Positions 44,554-54,178 of a stretch of 57,971 nt of DNA are shown here, piece by piece. The translations under genes were made by a program, and so were the position numbers. Within the stretch, counting starts at the first letter, position 1, and the number at the start of each line of letters is the position of its first letter. The notes under the pieces are model-generated. The model did no database searches. It saw nothing but the letters and a program-made list of their open reading frames with translations, and was not told the origin of the DNA. The DNA comes from UBA11889 sp002313255 (lineage in GTDB: Bacteria; Pseudomonadota; Gammaproteobacteria; Pseudomonadales; Azotimanducaceae): positions 1 through 57,971 of the forward strand of contig CAJWQX010000012.1 of the NCBI GenBank assembly GCA_913045265.1. The letters are read 5' to 3'.

Positions 44554-44577
44554 CTAGTCCCTCCGTTCGGAATTGGC

Positions 44578-46473
44578 CTAATCAATCGCTGCTTGGTCTC
44601 CTTTCATCTCAAGCCACGTACGACGGTCGTGTGCTCGTTTTTTTGCAAGCATCATATCCATCGTCTCTTGCGTTTTGCTGTCGGAGTCAATTTTGAGCTG
44701 CACCAGTCGCCGGGTATCCGGGGCCATCGTAGTTTCGCGTAATTGCATGGCATTCATCTCGGCAAGTCCCTTGAATCGCTGCACCATGGGGGTGCCACGT
44801 TTTTTCTCCGCAGCGATCGTGTCAAGAATCCCTTTTTTTTCAGATTCGTCGAGCGCATAGAAGACTTCTTTTCCCAAATCAATGCGATACAACGGCGGCA
44901 TGGCGATATGGATGTGCCCCGCTACGACCAATGCCTTGAAGTGCTTTAAAAAAAGCGCACACAAGAGCGTCGCGATATGGGCGCCGTCGGAATCTGCATC
45001 CGCCAGCACACACACCTTGCCGTAACGCAAACCATCTAAATTATCATCGCCCGGTTCCACACCCAGCGCGATCGAAATGTCGTGCACTTCCTGCGATGCG
45101 AGCACCTGAGAGCCGTCGACTTCCCAAGTATTCAGAATCTTACCCTTCAAAGGCATCACCGCTTGGAACTCGCGGTCTCGGGCCTGAGTTGCAGAACCAC
45201 CCGCCGAGTCTCCCTCAACCAAAAACAACTCCGAGCGGTCCGCATCTTGTGACGCGCAATCCTTAAGTTTTCCCGGCAGCGCGGGACCCGCGGTAATCTT
45301 CTTACGAGCGATCTTCTTGCTTGCTTGAATTCGTTGCTGCGCGTTGGCGATCACTAATTCGGCGATTCGCTCCCCATCTCCATGATGCTCGTTCAACCAG
45401 AGACTAAACGCGTCTTTAGCAATGCCGTTAACAAAAACAGCCGATTGGCGGGATGACAAACGCTCCTTCGTCTGCCCCGTAAACTGAGGTTCAGCCAACT
45501 TCGTGGAAAGCACATAGGTGCATTGATCCCACAGATCTTCTCCCGTCAGCTTGATCCCTCGAGGCAGCAAATCGCGAAATTCACAAAATTCTCGGAGTGC
45601 CTCGACAAGTCCACTGCGTAATCCATTGACGTGGGTTCCACCCAGCGGTGTCGGAATCAAATTGACGTAACTCTCGGTAATGAGTTCGCCTCCATCGATC
45701 ACCCATTGCAAAGCCCATTCGGCTGCCTCCTGATTGCCTTCAGCAGAGTGAACAAAAGGCTCTATCGGAATTCGCTCACCTTCGAGTCCGGATCCCAAAT
45801 AGGTTCGCAGTCCATCTTCGTAACACCATGTTTGGGTATCAGCTTGCCCTTTCTTCTCCTCTACCGAAAAACTCACCGTGAGGCCTGGACACAACACGGC
45901 TTTCGCATTGAGCAGGTGGCGTAAAGGATTTTCCGCTATACGTTTCGTATCGAAATACGCTTCGTCGGGAAGGAAGTGAATCCGCGTTCCCGTATTGCGC
46001 TTGCCTACCGTATCGATCTCTTTCAACACATCCTTAGGCTTGCCACTTTCAAACCGCTGCGAGTACAGCTTTCCATCGCGCTTGATTTCTGCAATCAGCC
46101 ACGTGGATAACGCGTTGACCACAGAAACGCCTACCCCATGTAAGCCACCTGAAAAATTGTAATGCTCGTTATCAAACTTCCCCCCGGCATGGAGCCTAGT
46201 CAAAATGAGCTCGACCCCCGAAAGCTTATGTTCTGGGTGAACGTCGACAGGCATGCCTCGACCATCATCGATAACCTCAATGGAACCATCCGCAAATAAC
46301 GTCACTTCAATCTCACGCGCATGACCGGCCAGGGCTTCGTCAACACTGTTGTCGATCACTTCTTGTACGAGGTGGTTGGGACGTGACGTATCCGTGTACA
46401 TACCCGGTCGACGGCGGACCGGTTCAAGCCCGGATAAAACTTGGATGGACTCAGCAGAATAGACTTTTGCCAT
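44578..46473 (-). CDS. parE: DNA topoisomerase IV subunit B
   Basis: A 631-residue GHKL ATPase partner of ParC. VIDNSVDEALAGHA and the GRGMPVDVHPEHK loop form the ATP site; the TOPRIM domain has FLVEGDSAGGSATQARDREFQAVMPLKGKILN and ADADSDGAHI. Length and the absence of the GyrB insert support ParE. Its ATG overlaps the cpdA stop (TGATG). cpdA-parE proximity is conserved; yqiA, usually between them, is missing. Confidence 0.96.
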   Translation of the reverse strand: MAKVYSAESIQVLSGLEPVRRRPGMYTDTSRPNHLVQEVIDNSVDEALAGHAREIEVTLFADGSIEVIDDGRGMPVDVHPEHKLSGVELILTRLHAGGKFDNEHYNFSGGLHGVGVSVVNALSTWLIAEIKRDGKLYSQRFESGKPKDVLKEIDTVGKRNTGTRIHFLPDEAYFDTKRIAENPLRHLLNAKAVLCPGLTVSFSVEEKKGQADTQTWCYEDGLRTYLGSGLEGERIPIEPFVHSAEGNQEAAEWALQWVIDGGELITESYVNLIPTPLGGTHVNGLRSGLVEALREFCEFRDLLPRGIKLTGEDLWDQCTYVLSTKLAEPQFTGQTKERLSSRQSAVFVNGIAKDAFSLWLNEHHGDGERIAELVIANAQQRIQASKKIARKKITAGPALPGKLKDCASQDADRSELFLVEGDSAGGSATQARDREFQAVMPLKGKILNTWEVDGSQVLASQEVHDISIALGVEPGDDNLDGLRYGKVCVLADADSDGAHIATLLCALFLKHFKALVVAGHIHIAMPPLYRIDLGKEVFYALDESEKKGILDTIAAEKKRGTPMVQRFKGLAEMNAMQLRETTMAPDTRRLVQLKIDSDSKTQETMDMMLAKKRAHDRRTWLEMKGDQAAID

Positions 46474-47246
46474 CAGTGTTTCGTGTCTTTCAGATCCAAG
46501 GTCATTTCAAAGTCACGTGCATGATCGACCCACGTTTCGATAGAGCCTTGCATATCGAGATCGAGCCATCGATACCCAGGACTTGTCGATTCGACCGAGA
46601 ATCGTTTCGGATCGGACCCAAACTGAAAACAGGTGGACGGTGTCGCCAAAAACCGAGTTTCGCCCACGGTGCGGTCGAACGCTTGATGAATGTGGCCGAA
46701 TACATAACCTCGGGTTCGATCGCTGTTTACCAACGTCTCAACCAGTTCGTCACCGCCACTAATACGGTGTACGTCGAGCCAAGCCGTCCCAATCTCAATG
46801 GGCGCGTGATGACCGACCATCAGGACCGGACCGAAACCCTTGGCAATTTCGTTGGTCAATAAACTGATCTGGGCAGCGTCGACGTGGCCGCCTACTTCAT
46901 CATCCACGTGCGTGTCGATCCCCGCTATGTGCCACCCATGCAGGTCTATCGATTCCGTCGGCAATTCCTGGCTAAACGTGGCTCCAATGTCGTGATTGCC
47001 TGGAACACACAAGATCGGTCCATCAAAGTATTCGTGCGCAAGATTTAAGAACAGCCGATAAGTTGCCGGTTCCGCGAATTGTGCGATGTCACCGCTACCG
47101 ATCAACACGTCCGGGGATCCCTGCGAAAACGCTTGGCTGAGTACTGCCCGCAGACTGTCGTACGTATTAATTCCTAGAAGAGTGCCATCCGTGGTCGGAA
47201 ACAAGTGGGTGTCCGTTACCTGCAATACTTTCAGCGGTTCACCCAC
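46473..47246 (-). CDS. cpdA: 3',5'-cyclic-AMP phosphodiesterase CpdA
   Basis: A 257-residue calcineurin-like metallophosphodiesterase. Metal ligands lie in QVTDTHLF, GSGDIAQF, VPGNHDIG, VGHHAP and FGHIHQ; the order and spacing match CpdA. It hydrolyses cAMP to AMP. The start is GTG at 47246. Downstream parE overlaps by three bases; the DUF1249 gene lies 58 bases upstream on the same strand, matching the E. coli yqiB-cpdA order. Confidence 0.93.
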   Translation of the reverse strand: MGEPLKVLQVTDTHLFPTTDGTLLGINTYDSLRAVLSQAFSQGSPDVLIGSGDIAQFAEPATYRLFLNLAHEYFDGPILCVPGNHDIGATFSQELPTESIDLHGWHIAGIDTHVDDEVGGHVDAAQISLLTNEIAKGFGPVLMVGHHAPIEIGTAWLDVHRISGGDELVETLVNSDRTRGYVFGHIHQAFDRTVGETRFLATPSTCFQFGSDPKRFSVESTSPGYRWLDLDMQGSIETWVDHARDFEMTLDLKDTKH

Positions 47247-47304
47247 TATCGGTTCTTCGTTTATCGGTATTCCTTATCAAGCTACTAACTAAAGGTGCCT
47301 CGCT

Positions 47305-47760
47305 TTATCGGATCGTTACAGCTCGTTCATAGGGTAATTCCCTTGAGGCTCCGAACGTCAAACAAAAACCGAGAAATTCACCTAAGAACCGATTAATTTG
47401 CTTTTTCTCGTCCCGTTGACGCATCTTCGGATTGGGGTAGTCATAAATCGCTTCAAACCGGCGTTGGTTCTGAATCTCTATCACCTCTGCCGACTTTGCG
47501 TCGTGATACACGCGAATACGAATACTGTTTGAAGGTGCCATAAAAGATGCTTCTTGGTTCAACAAAATCACCGACGTATATCGACTTCGTTCGAGCACGC
47601 TCATGCGAACGTTAACGACTTCCTCTCCAAAACAAAGCAATAGATCGCGATGATCTGCTTGGGCATGGTCCGGAAATAACTTGATCACTCGCGCATAGTT
47701 TTGATCACACTCGGCCATGTGTTCAACGAGATCAATCTTGTAGCGACGGGATTTTCTCAC
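47305..47760 (-). CDS. DUF1249 protein (YqiB-like)
   Basis: A 151-residue protein of unknown function. The pattern MAECDQNYARVIKLFP, ERSRYTSVILLNQ, IRIRVYHDAKSAEVIE and FEAIYDYPNPKMRQRDEKKQINRFLGEFL matches E. coli YqiB, which sits beside cpdA. I start it at the GTG at 47760 (RKSRRYKIDLVEHMAEC), giving a length close to YqiB, with CAGG upstream. The open frame continues to 47934 but that part overlaps two palindromes and has no family resemblance. Confidence 0.85.
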   Translation of the reverse strand: MRKSRRYKIDLVEHMAECDQNYARVIKLFPDHAQADHRDLLLCFGEEVVNVRMSVLERSRYTSVILLNQEASFMAPSNSIRIRVYHDAKSAEVIEIQNQRRFEAIYDYPNPKMRQRDEKKQINRFLGEFLGFCLTFGASRELPYERAVTIR

Positions 47761-47841
47761 AGACCTGTATAACTTTGTCTTTGAAGCGTGGATTCTAACT
47801 GCAGCCTCGCGTGGTAGAAAGTAGAAAGCATCTACGGAATA

Positions 47842-47865
47842 AAATGTAACCTTGACGTTACCATT
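47842..47865. promoter_or_regulatory. Imperfect palindrome, candidate operator (copy 1)
   Basis: AAATGTAAC at 47842-47850 and GTTACCATT at 47857-47865 are inverted across a six-base spacer. The inner GTAAC/GTTAC pair is perfect. It has the same left arm and spacer length as the perfect copy at 47876-47899, whose centre is 34 bases away. It lies in the yqiB-like leader, between that gene and tolC. Confidence 0.5.
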
Positions 47866-47875
47866 CGCTTGTAGT

Positions 47876-47899
47876 AAATGTAACGTATAGGTTACATTT
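47876..47899. promoter_or_regulatory. Perfect palindrome, candidate operator (copy 2)
   Basis: AAATGTAAC at 47876-47884 and GTTACATTT at 47891-47899 form a perfect nine-base inverted repeat with a six-base spacer. Such a 24-base site is the size bound by a dimeric repressor. It lies between the divergent yqiB-like and tolC genes, 146 bases before the tolC ATG. No regulator gene is adjacent. Confidence 0.6.
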
Positions 47900-48044
47900 T
47901 TCGAGAGCAAATTACTTGTACATGAATGGCACAATCAACATCCGTGGCCTTCGTCATCGTTCAGTTGGGCATCCATTGTCAACTAAACGACTACCCGCCC
48001 ACTTATTTGGTAATATCAATCGCTTGCCTCGCGAAGTCTGCCAC

Positions 48045-49430
48045 ATGAAGTTCACTCTTATTGCCGTCATCTTGTTGACGCTCGCCCCATTGGCACAGGG
48101 CGCTAGCCTGGAAGACGTGTATCGATCTGCGAGGGATAACGACCCGGTTTTGGGCGCAGCGCATGCTGGGCGCTTGGCGCGAAAACAAGGCGTGGTGCAA
48201 TCAAGGGCGTCACTATTACCCACTGTGTCGGCCTCGGGGTCAAAATCTGAACAAACGCGCGCCTATGGATCCCGGCTCGACATGAATCCGGCGAGCCCGA
48301 CCTTTGGACAGACGTACCAGCCCGAGGACGAAGACTTTGAAGGTCATAACTGGTCCGTCGACCTGCAACAACCAATTGTCAATGTGGCGAATTGGTTTAA
48401 CTGGCGGTCGGCCAAGGCACTTTCGTTACAAGCCGACTCGGACTACCAAACAACCCAGTTGGCTCTCTACACGAGGGTCGCAGATGCGTATCTCAATGTC
48501 CTCCGCGCACAAGCGCGCCTTGATTCAACCTTGGCGAGTGAGGAAGCGGTAAAACGTCAACTTGAGCAAACCCAACAACGCTTTGACGTGGGCCTCGTCG
48601 CAATCACGGATGTACTCGAAGCGACAGCGGCTTACGACAATGCCGTCGTCAATCGAATTCAATTCACTGGCGACCAAGGCATCTATTTTGAGAGCTTGAC
48701 CACCATTACAGGAACAAGCTTCGACGAGATCGACCGGTTAAGCACCCGCTTACCCATTGTCAATCCGGATCCGCGAAACGAAAACGAGTGGGCCAACGTA
48801 GCGTTGACAAGTAACCCGCAACTCCAGTCCGCTCGCGATGCGGTACGATCGGCGGAGAGCACCTTGCGTGCACGCCTCTCCGGGCATCTACCCACGTTGA
48901 ACTTTAGAGCGGGTTACAACGAGAGTTTCTCGGGTGGACTTTCTTTCTATGGAAATCGAACCTCGGGCAACACGTATTCGCTCTCTGCTTCCATGCCTAT
49001 ATTTCAAGGCGGCCTCGTGCATTCCCGGTTCACCGAACAGCGACACCGCGTGCAGGAGTCTAAGGAACGATTACGAGAGCGAGAACTGACCACAGCTAGA
49101 GATACTCGAAATTTCTTCCGTGCAGTAATGACGGATGTGGCCCGTGTGGAAGCGCGCCTTAAGGGGATTAAATCAAGGGAGTCGGCTCTCGAAGCAGTCC
49201 GAACCGGGTATGAGGTCGGAACACGTAACATTGTCGAATTACTACAGGCTCAACAGAATTTATTTTCTTCGCAATACGATTATGCAGACTCGAGATATAA
49301 CTACATTCTCGATCTGTTGCGGTTAAAACAGACGACCGGCGTCCTCTCCGAAGATGACATCCTTGAAATCAGCAGTTACACGGACACAAGCAATCCCGTA
49401 CGGAAACTTACAACCTTATCGGGACGCTGA
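48045..49430 (+). CDS. tolC: Outer membrane channel TolC
   Basis: A 461-residue outer-membrane efflux protein. The signal peptide is MKFTLIAVILLTLAPLAQGA; two internal repeats of the OEP fold follow, each with long heptad-like helices (QLEQTQQRFDVGLVAITDVLEA and RTGYEVGTRNIVELLQAQQNLF). TolC forms the trimeric exit duct for type I secretion and multidrug pumps. The ATG at 48045 gives a clean signal peptide; the open frame from 47916 does not. It lies near cpdA, yqiB-like and parE as in E. coli, but nudF is missing. Confidence 0.93.
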   Translation: MKFTLIAVILLTLAPLAQGASLEDVYRSARDNDPVLGAAHAGRLARKQGVVQSRASLLPTVSASGSKSEQTRAYGSRLDMNPASPTFGQTYQPEDEDFEGHNWSVDLQQPIVNVANWFNWRSAKALSLQADSDYQTTQLALYTRVADAYLNVLRAQARLDSTLASEEAVKRQLEQTQQRFDVGLVAITDVLEATAAYDNAVVNRIQFTGDQGIYFESLTTITGTSFDEIDRLSTRLPIVNPDPRNENEWANVALTSNPQLQSARDAVRSAESTLRARLSGHLPTLNFRAGYNESFSGGLSFYGNRTSGNTYSLSASMPIFQGGLVHSRFTEQRHRVQESKERLRERELTTARDTRNFFRAVMTDVARVEARLKGIKSRESALEAVRTGYEVGTRNIVELLQAQQNLFSSQYDYADSRYNYILDLLRLKQTTGVLSEDDILEISSYTDTSNPVRKLTTLSGR

Positions 49431-49452
49431 GCAGTCTACCTATATTCCAACG

Positions 49453-50712
49453 CTAGCCCACAAGACGACGACTTAGATCAGTGGAAACCCGCTCAATCGC
49501 GCCCCGATTATTCGATACCACCTGACGCGCTGCGCGCCCCTCGACCTCTCTTCGTCCCGCGTCCTTCAGCAGCGCGTCCACGCAATTAGTTAGGTCGTCT
49601 ACGTTATCAGCCAAATGCAAACAACCCGCGGCTTCAAAACGCTGCACAACCTGGGCAAAATTGATGCGATTCGGGCCCATAATCATAGGCACACCGTGTA
49701 TCGCCGCTTCAATCGGATTATGACCACCCGTGTCGTCAAGACTGCCGCCTACGAAGGCAACTTCGGCAGCGGCATATAGATAAATTAAGGTCCCCATTTC
49801 GTCGCCCACTAGTACGTCAGCAGGCTTTGGATCGCTTGATAACGCAGCGACGTCGAATCCATACGTCTTCGCTAATCGCACAACCTCCAACGCCCTCGGT
49901 GGATGACGGGGCACCAAAATCAGCGACAGGTCATGGTGTTGCTGAAGCAATCGTTTATGGGCTTGCAAGACCACTTCCTCTTCGCCTGGATGCGTACTAC
50001 CTGCGATCCAAATTCTCTTGCCCAATTGCCAGTTATTCTCGAACTCAGCACGTCGCGAATCGATGTCGGGGGGGAATTCAAGGTCGAACTTCACGCTTCC
50101 CGTCACGCTCAAGATCTCACGCTCAACGCCTAATGCAGCAAAGCGATCCGCAGTGTCTTGGTATTGGCAATAAATATGAGTCATGTTCGTTAGAACACTG
50201 CCCATGAGAGCGGTCAGACGCTGATAACCAGTCGCTGAACGTTCAGAAAGCCGGGCGTTAACGAGATAGACCGGAACGTTTCGCCGTCGACACTCACGAA
50301 TGATGTTCGGCCATAACTCCGTTTCCATGAGTACTAAGGCTCTGGGTTCGACGCTATCCATAAAGCGTCGCACGGCCTTCGGGAAGTCGTACGGGCAATA
50401 ACAGTGTTCCACCTCCATACCCAAGTGTTTCCGTACTTCCACCGAACCGCTTGGTGTCGTTGTCGTTACCAAGAATGGAACATCTGGTATGACTCGTTTG
50501 ATAGCGCGAATTAACGGCACTGCACCTAACGTCTCTCCCGTGGATACCGTATGGAACCAAACCACTTTACGGGGTAGCGCCGCAGGGACAAATCCTAAGC
50601 GTTCGCCTCGGCGCTCTTGGTACGCGGGGTCACGTCGACCGCGGATCCAGAGCCGCAACCAAACGAACGGCAGCGCCACACGCGACAACACCATGTACAT
50701 CAATTCCGACAA
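49453..50712 (-). CDS. waaA: 3-deoxy-D-manno-octulosonic acid transferase WaaA (KdtA)
   Basis: A 419-residue GT30 glycosyltransferase that adds Kdo to lipid IVA at the inner membrane. An N-terminal membrane anchor precedes RLWIRGRRDPAYQERRGERLGF; WFHTVSTGETLGAVPLI, METELWPNI and FVGGSLDDTGGHNPIEAA are diagnostic. The frame starts at a TTG (50712), which aligns with the E. coli start; ATGs at 50700 and 50694 are alternatives. Divergent from the acyltransferase gene at 50814, which acts next in the pathway. Confidence 0.94.
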   Translation of the reverse strand: MSELMYMVLSRVALPFVWLRLWIRGRRDPAYQERRGERLGFVPAALPRKVVWFHTVSTGETLGAVPLIRAIKRVIPDVPFLVTTTTPSGSVEVRKHLGMEVEHCYCPYDFPKAVRRFMDSVEPRALVLMETELWPNIIRECRRRNVPVYLVNARLSERSATGYQRLTALMGSVLTNMTHIYCQYQDTADRFAALGVEREILSVTGSVKFDLEFPPDIDSRRAEFENNWQLGKRIWIAGSTHPGEEEVVLQAHKRLLQQHHDLSLILVPRHPPRALEVVRLAKTYGFDVAALSSDPKPADVLVGDEMGTLIYLYAAAEVAFVGGSLDDTGGHNPIEAAIHGVPMIMGPNRINFAQVVQRFEAAGCLHLADNVDDLTNCVDALLKDAGRREVEGRAARQVVSNNRGAIERVSTDLSRRLVG

Positions 50713-50813
50713 AGAAAGTCCATCACGGCATGCTGGCCGCCGTTATACACCGGCACACCGTTCCGTTCGAGTCTGCTATAAGCGGTGGGATTCAGACTGT
50801 TAGAATACGCGCT

Positions 50814-51707
50814 ATGCCGTTTCGACTGCTGTCACCGGCTCATTGGCCGACATGGTTGCTGATCGCTGTGGCCTTTTTTGTCGTCCGTCTACCCATACGT
50901 CACCAATTTCGGTTGGGTCGATTGATCGGGAATCTTCTTCAACGCATTGGTGGAAGGCGGACGCGAATCGCCACTCAAAATATTGAACTTTGTTTTCCAG
51001 ATCTCAGCGCCCAAGAGAGAGTCCGGCTCACGAAGCAGGTTTTCGAATCCACTGGGATCGCTATCATTGAGACCGCTTACACTTGGCTGCGACCCGTAGA
51101 TGCATTGCTTCCGCGCGTACGATTCCATGGGTTGGAGGTTCTGCAAACGGCAGTAAACGAAGGTAAAGGAGTGCTTTTGGTAGGTGCTCATTTCGCTGTA
51201 TTGGATCTCGGGGGTGCGTTTCTGGCCGCTCATTTTGACTTCGATTGTATCTACCGGACAAGCCGAAATTCGGTGATTGACTACATCAGCTTACGCCGTA
51301 GAAATTCCCTATACGGTCACGTCATTGAACGAAGTGATATGCGCGGCACAGTCCGCCAATTGCGCCAATCGCGAACGATTTGGTACGCCGCTGATCAAGA
51401 CAACGGTCGTCAACATTCCGTATTCGCGCCTTTTTTTGGGATTCCTGCAGCCACGATCAACGTGACCAGTCGTCTCGCCAAAATTTCTGGTTCACCGGTT
51501 ATATTTATGAGCCATTTCAGGGACGAATCAGACTGTTCGTGGTCGGTGCATCTACGCCGCGTCGAGGCTTACCCAACAGGCGATGAGATCGCCGATGCAA
51601 CCCTAATGAATCACGTCATTGAACGCGAGATCCGTATCCATCCCGCCCAATACCTATGGCTGCATCGACGGTTCAAGACCATGCCCGACGGAACCCGGAA
51701 GTATTAG
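50814..51707 (+). CDS. Late lipid A acyltransferase (LpxL/HtrB family)
   Basis: A 297-residue inner-membrane acyltransferase. One N-terminal hydrophobic segment (WPTWLLIAVAFFVVRLPI) is followed by the HxxxxD catalytic motif in GAHFAVLDLGG, then ADQDNGRQHSVFAPFFGIPAATI and HPAQYLWLHRRFKTMPDG, all typical of LpxL/LpxM/LpxP enzymes that add secondary chains to Kdo2-lipid IVA. Which position it acylates cannot be told. The ATG at 50814 is used; the upstream open frame is unlike the family. The pairing with waaA supports the role. Confidence 0.9.
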   Translation: MPFRLLSPAHWPTWLLIAVAFFVVRLPIRHQFRLGRLIGNLLQRIGGRRTRIATQNIELCFPDLSAQERVRLTKQVFESTGIAIIETAYTWLRPVDALLPRVRFHGLEVLQTAVNEGKGVLLVGAHFAVLDLGGAFLAAHFDFDCIYRTSRNSVIDYISLRRRNSLYGHVIERSDMRGTVRQLRQSRTIWYAADQDNGRQHSVFAPFFGIPAATINVTSRLAKISGSPVIFMSHFRDESDCSWSVHLRRVEAYPTGDEIADATLMNHVIEREIRIHPAQYLWLHRRFKTMPDGTRKY

Positions 51708-51722
51708 CTCGTGTTCGTTTTT

Positions 51723-52667
51723 TTAGACAGAATCCGTGACCAAGACATGCCAATCCGGATGTGCGTCGCGTTTTCCACGAACCTGATCAAAATAAAGCGA
51801 TTGCAGTCTAAGTGTTACCGAACCGGGTTTGCCGTCGCCAATCACTCGTCCGTCAAGTTCGCGAATCGGTAACACCTCAGCAGCCGTTCCAGTGAAAAAC
51901 GCTTCGTCCGCAATATAGACTTCGTCCCGTGTAATCCTTCGTTCAATTACTGGGATGTTCAGTTCTCGAGCGAACACCAATACCGTATCGCGCGTAATAC
52001 CCGGCAGGCACGATGTTAGTTCGGGCGTATGGATCACCCCATTTTTTACGAGGAAAAAGTTTTCTCCACTCCCTTCTGCAACATAGCCTTCGTTATCGAG
52101 AAGAAGCGCCTCATCACAACCGCTGTCTATTGCCTCTCGAAGAGCCATGATCGAGTTAATGTAGTTTCCATTCGCTTTCGCTTTGCACATGGTGATGTTG
52201 ACGTGATGTCTTGTGTATGAAGACGTCCGGACGGTAATGCCCAGTTCCCGAGATTGTGGGTCCATGTAGTCCGGCCAAGGCCAACAAGCGATTGCAACGT
52301 TCACGGTTAGTCCATCTGCTCGCAGCCCCATGGCCTCAGATCCGAGGTACGCGACTGGACGCAAGTACCCTTCATTTAAATTGTTAAGCGCAAAAACGTC
52401 TCTTTGCGCCGCATTTAGATCCGATTCACTGAAAGGAATATCGAGCCGCAGGATCTTGGCAGAATCAAAAAGACGTCGCGTGTGATCGTGCAGTCTGAAG
52501 ATGCATGGCCCATTCGATGTGTCATAGGCACGCACGCCTTCGAACACCCCAACTCCATAATGCAACGTATGGGTAAGCACGTGCACTTTGGCGTCACGCC
52601 AATCGACCATTTCTCCATTCATCCAGATCGCACCGTCGCGATCCGCGAAGCTTGCTTCAGTATGCAT
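51723..52667 (-). CDS. ilvE: Branched-chain amino acid aminotransferase
   Basis: A 314-residue fold-type IV PLP aminotransferase for the last step of valine, leucine and isoleucine synthesis. VLTHTLHYGVGVFEGVRAY, the cofactor lysine in CKAKANGNYINS, EGYVAEGSGENFFLV and FFTGTAAEVLPI are typical. The ATG at 52667 has GGAG six bases upstream; a TTG at 52685 is less likely. It converges with the acyltransferase and is divergent from argE; ilvD lies 1.5 kb away. Confidence 0.95.
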   Translation of the reverse strand: MHTEASFADRDGAIWMNGEMVDWRDAKVHVLTHTLHYGVGVFEGVRAYDTSNGPCIFRLHDHTRRLFDSAKILRLDIPFSESDLNAAQRDVFALNNLNEGYLRPVAYLGSEAMGLRADGLTVNVAIACWPWPDYMDPQSRELGITVRTSSYTRHHVNITMCKAKANGNYINSIMALREAIDSGCDEALLLDNEGYVAEGSGENFFLVKNGVIHTPELTSCLPGITRDTVLVFARELNIPVIERRITRDEVYIADEAFFTGTAAEVLPIRELDGRVIGDGKPGSVTLRLQSLYFDQVRGKRDAHPDWHVLVTDSV

Positions 52668-52845
52668 GATTGCTCCGTAGTCCAACGAACAAGACTAGCG
52701 CAATAGCGCCCTACAGACACCGAAGCTTTACAACGCATTCCCAAAAAATACCTTAGAAGTCCACCAAGCCTGCGTGAAAATTAGCGTTAGACCCGCCATT
52801 AGAAACTGTGCAGAATGCCGGTCCTCGCTTGGCGCAACCAGTCAA

Positions 52846-53988
52846 ATGAAACTCCCCGACACCATTGCCATGTTGCGAACCCTTGTGGGCGAACCCTCCA
52901 CAAGCTCTATTACTGCCTCACGAGATCAAAGTAATCTAGCGGTTATCAATCATCTGGCGAATTGGCTTGAGGGTCTGAAGTTTGCCGTCACCGTTCTACC
53001 CCTTCCTAACAAAGGTGGGAAAGCGAACCTAATCGCCACCCTCGGTAACGGTGAGGGTGGATTGGTTTTATCAGGTCACACGGATACGGTACCGTGCGAC
53101 GAAAACCACTGGGACACGGATCCTTACACGCTCACCGAAATTGACTCTGTCGTCCATGGGTTAGGTAGCTGCGACATGAAAGGTTTCTTCCCGATCGCGT
53201 TGGAAGCGGCATCACTTTTCCATAGCAAAAAGCTCAACAAACCATTGACGATTCTGGCGACTTCTGACGAAGAGTCCTCTATGGCTGGTGTCCGCCAATT
53301 GCTGCGAGACGGACGACCAAAGGCCGACTTCGCCATCATCGGCGAACCCACTGGATTGCAACCGATTATCGCCCACAAAGGCGTTCTGGCACTTTCGATT
53401 GTTGTAGAGGGCTCAGGGGGGCACGCGTCCAATCCAAGCCTCGGTTGCAACGCGCTCGACGCCATGCATGCCGTAATCGCAGATCTACTAATCTATCGTC
53501 AGGAATTGGCCAGTACGTACACGAACCCAACTTTTGAAATCAACATTCCAACCCTTAATCTAGGTTGCTTACATGCTGGTGATAGTCCCAATCGAATTTG
53601 TGAAACCGCAGAACTGCAAATTGACCTGAGACTGATGCCCGGAATGGAGATTGAAGAGCTGACTACCACCATTCAACATCGACTAGTTGAAACAATAGCG
53701 AGTTATGGAACGAGACTTTCGATCACTCGCCTAAATGAAGTGCCGGCATATCAGACGTCGGACGATGGCGATCTGGCAAGAACTTTGGCTTCCTTAAGCG
53801 GACGCCCCCCGGGGACCGTGGCTTTTGGCACCGAAGCGCCTTTCCTGCAAAGCCTCGGCATGGAAACCGTAGTGTTTGGCCCCGGGTCCATTGACCAAGC
53901 ACATCAACCGAACGAATACCTGGATTTAAACCAGTTATCCCCCGCTCGCGAGACACTCGAAAATGTCATCCGTCATTACTGCACCTGA
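52846..53988 (+). CDS. argE: Acetylornithine deacetylase
   Basis: A 380-residue M20-family metallohydrolase of arginine synthesis. Zinc ligands are in SGHTDTVP, LGSCDMKGF, ATSDEESS and IGEPTG; the C-terminal FGPGSIDQAHQPNEYL closes the site. Start at the ATG at 52846; the frame from 52774 adds 24 unlike residues. No ARG-box-like pair was recognised upstream. Some M20 enzymes with this pattern act on succinyl-diaminopimelate, but the HTDTVPCDENHW and SIDQAHQPNEY details favour ArgE. Confidence 0.9.
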   Translation: MKLPDTIAMLRTLVGEPSTSSITASRDQSNLAVINHLANWLEGLKFAVTVLPLPNKGGKANLIATLGNGEGGLVLSGHTDTVPCDENHWDTDPYTLTEIDSVVHGLGSCDMKGFFPIALEAASLFHSKKLNKPLTILATSDEESSMAGVRQLLRDGRPKADFAIIGEPTGLQPIIAHKGVLALSIVVEGSGGHASNPSLGCNALDAMHAVIADLLIYRQELASTYTNPTFEINIPTLNLGCLHAGDSPNRICETAELQIDLRLMPGMEIEELTTTIQHRLVETIASYGTRLSITRLNEVPAYQTSDDGDLARTLASLSGRPPGTVAFGTEAPFLQSLGMETVVFGPGSIDQAHQPNEYLDLNQLSPARETLENVIRHYCT

Positions 53989-54000
53989 GCAAGACCTGGC

Positions 54001-54041
54001 GCTTCGTTGCCGGCGCACAAGGCCGGCCGCAAACGTGAAGC
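54001..54041 (+). other. Imperfect stem-loop between argE and ilvD
   Basis: GCTTC (54001-54005) and GAAGC (54037-54041) can pair, continued inward with small bulges by GTT/AAC and by CCGGC/GCCGG around a short loop. No U tract follows, so this could be a Rho-associated end of argE or a leader structure of ilvD. The rest of the 190-base gap shows no gene, leader peptide rich in branched-chain codons, or clear riboswitch. Confidence 0.3.
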
Positions 54042-54178
54042 CCTAGTGATCGAAGTCGCAAGCAACTCTCGCAAATTCTAAGCGCAGGTATTTTGTCGGG
54101 TACTGACAAGTTTCCCCTACCTGGGCGTATACCAGTACCATCGCAAACCTCAACCGAACGTATAGACCTACCCTCACC

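Noticed and set aside
47761..47934. N-terminal extension of the DUF1249 protein to 47934
   Set aside because: The extension overlaps two palindromes, is not in the family, and a GTG at 47760 gives the expected length.
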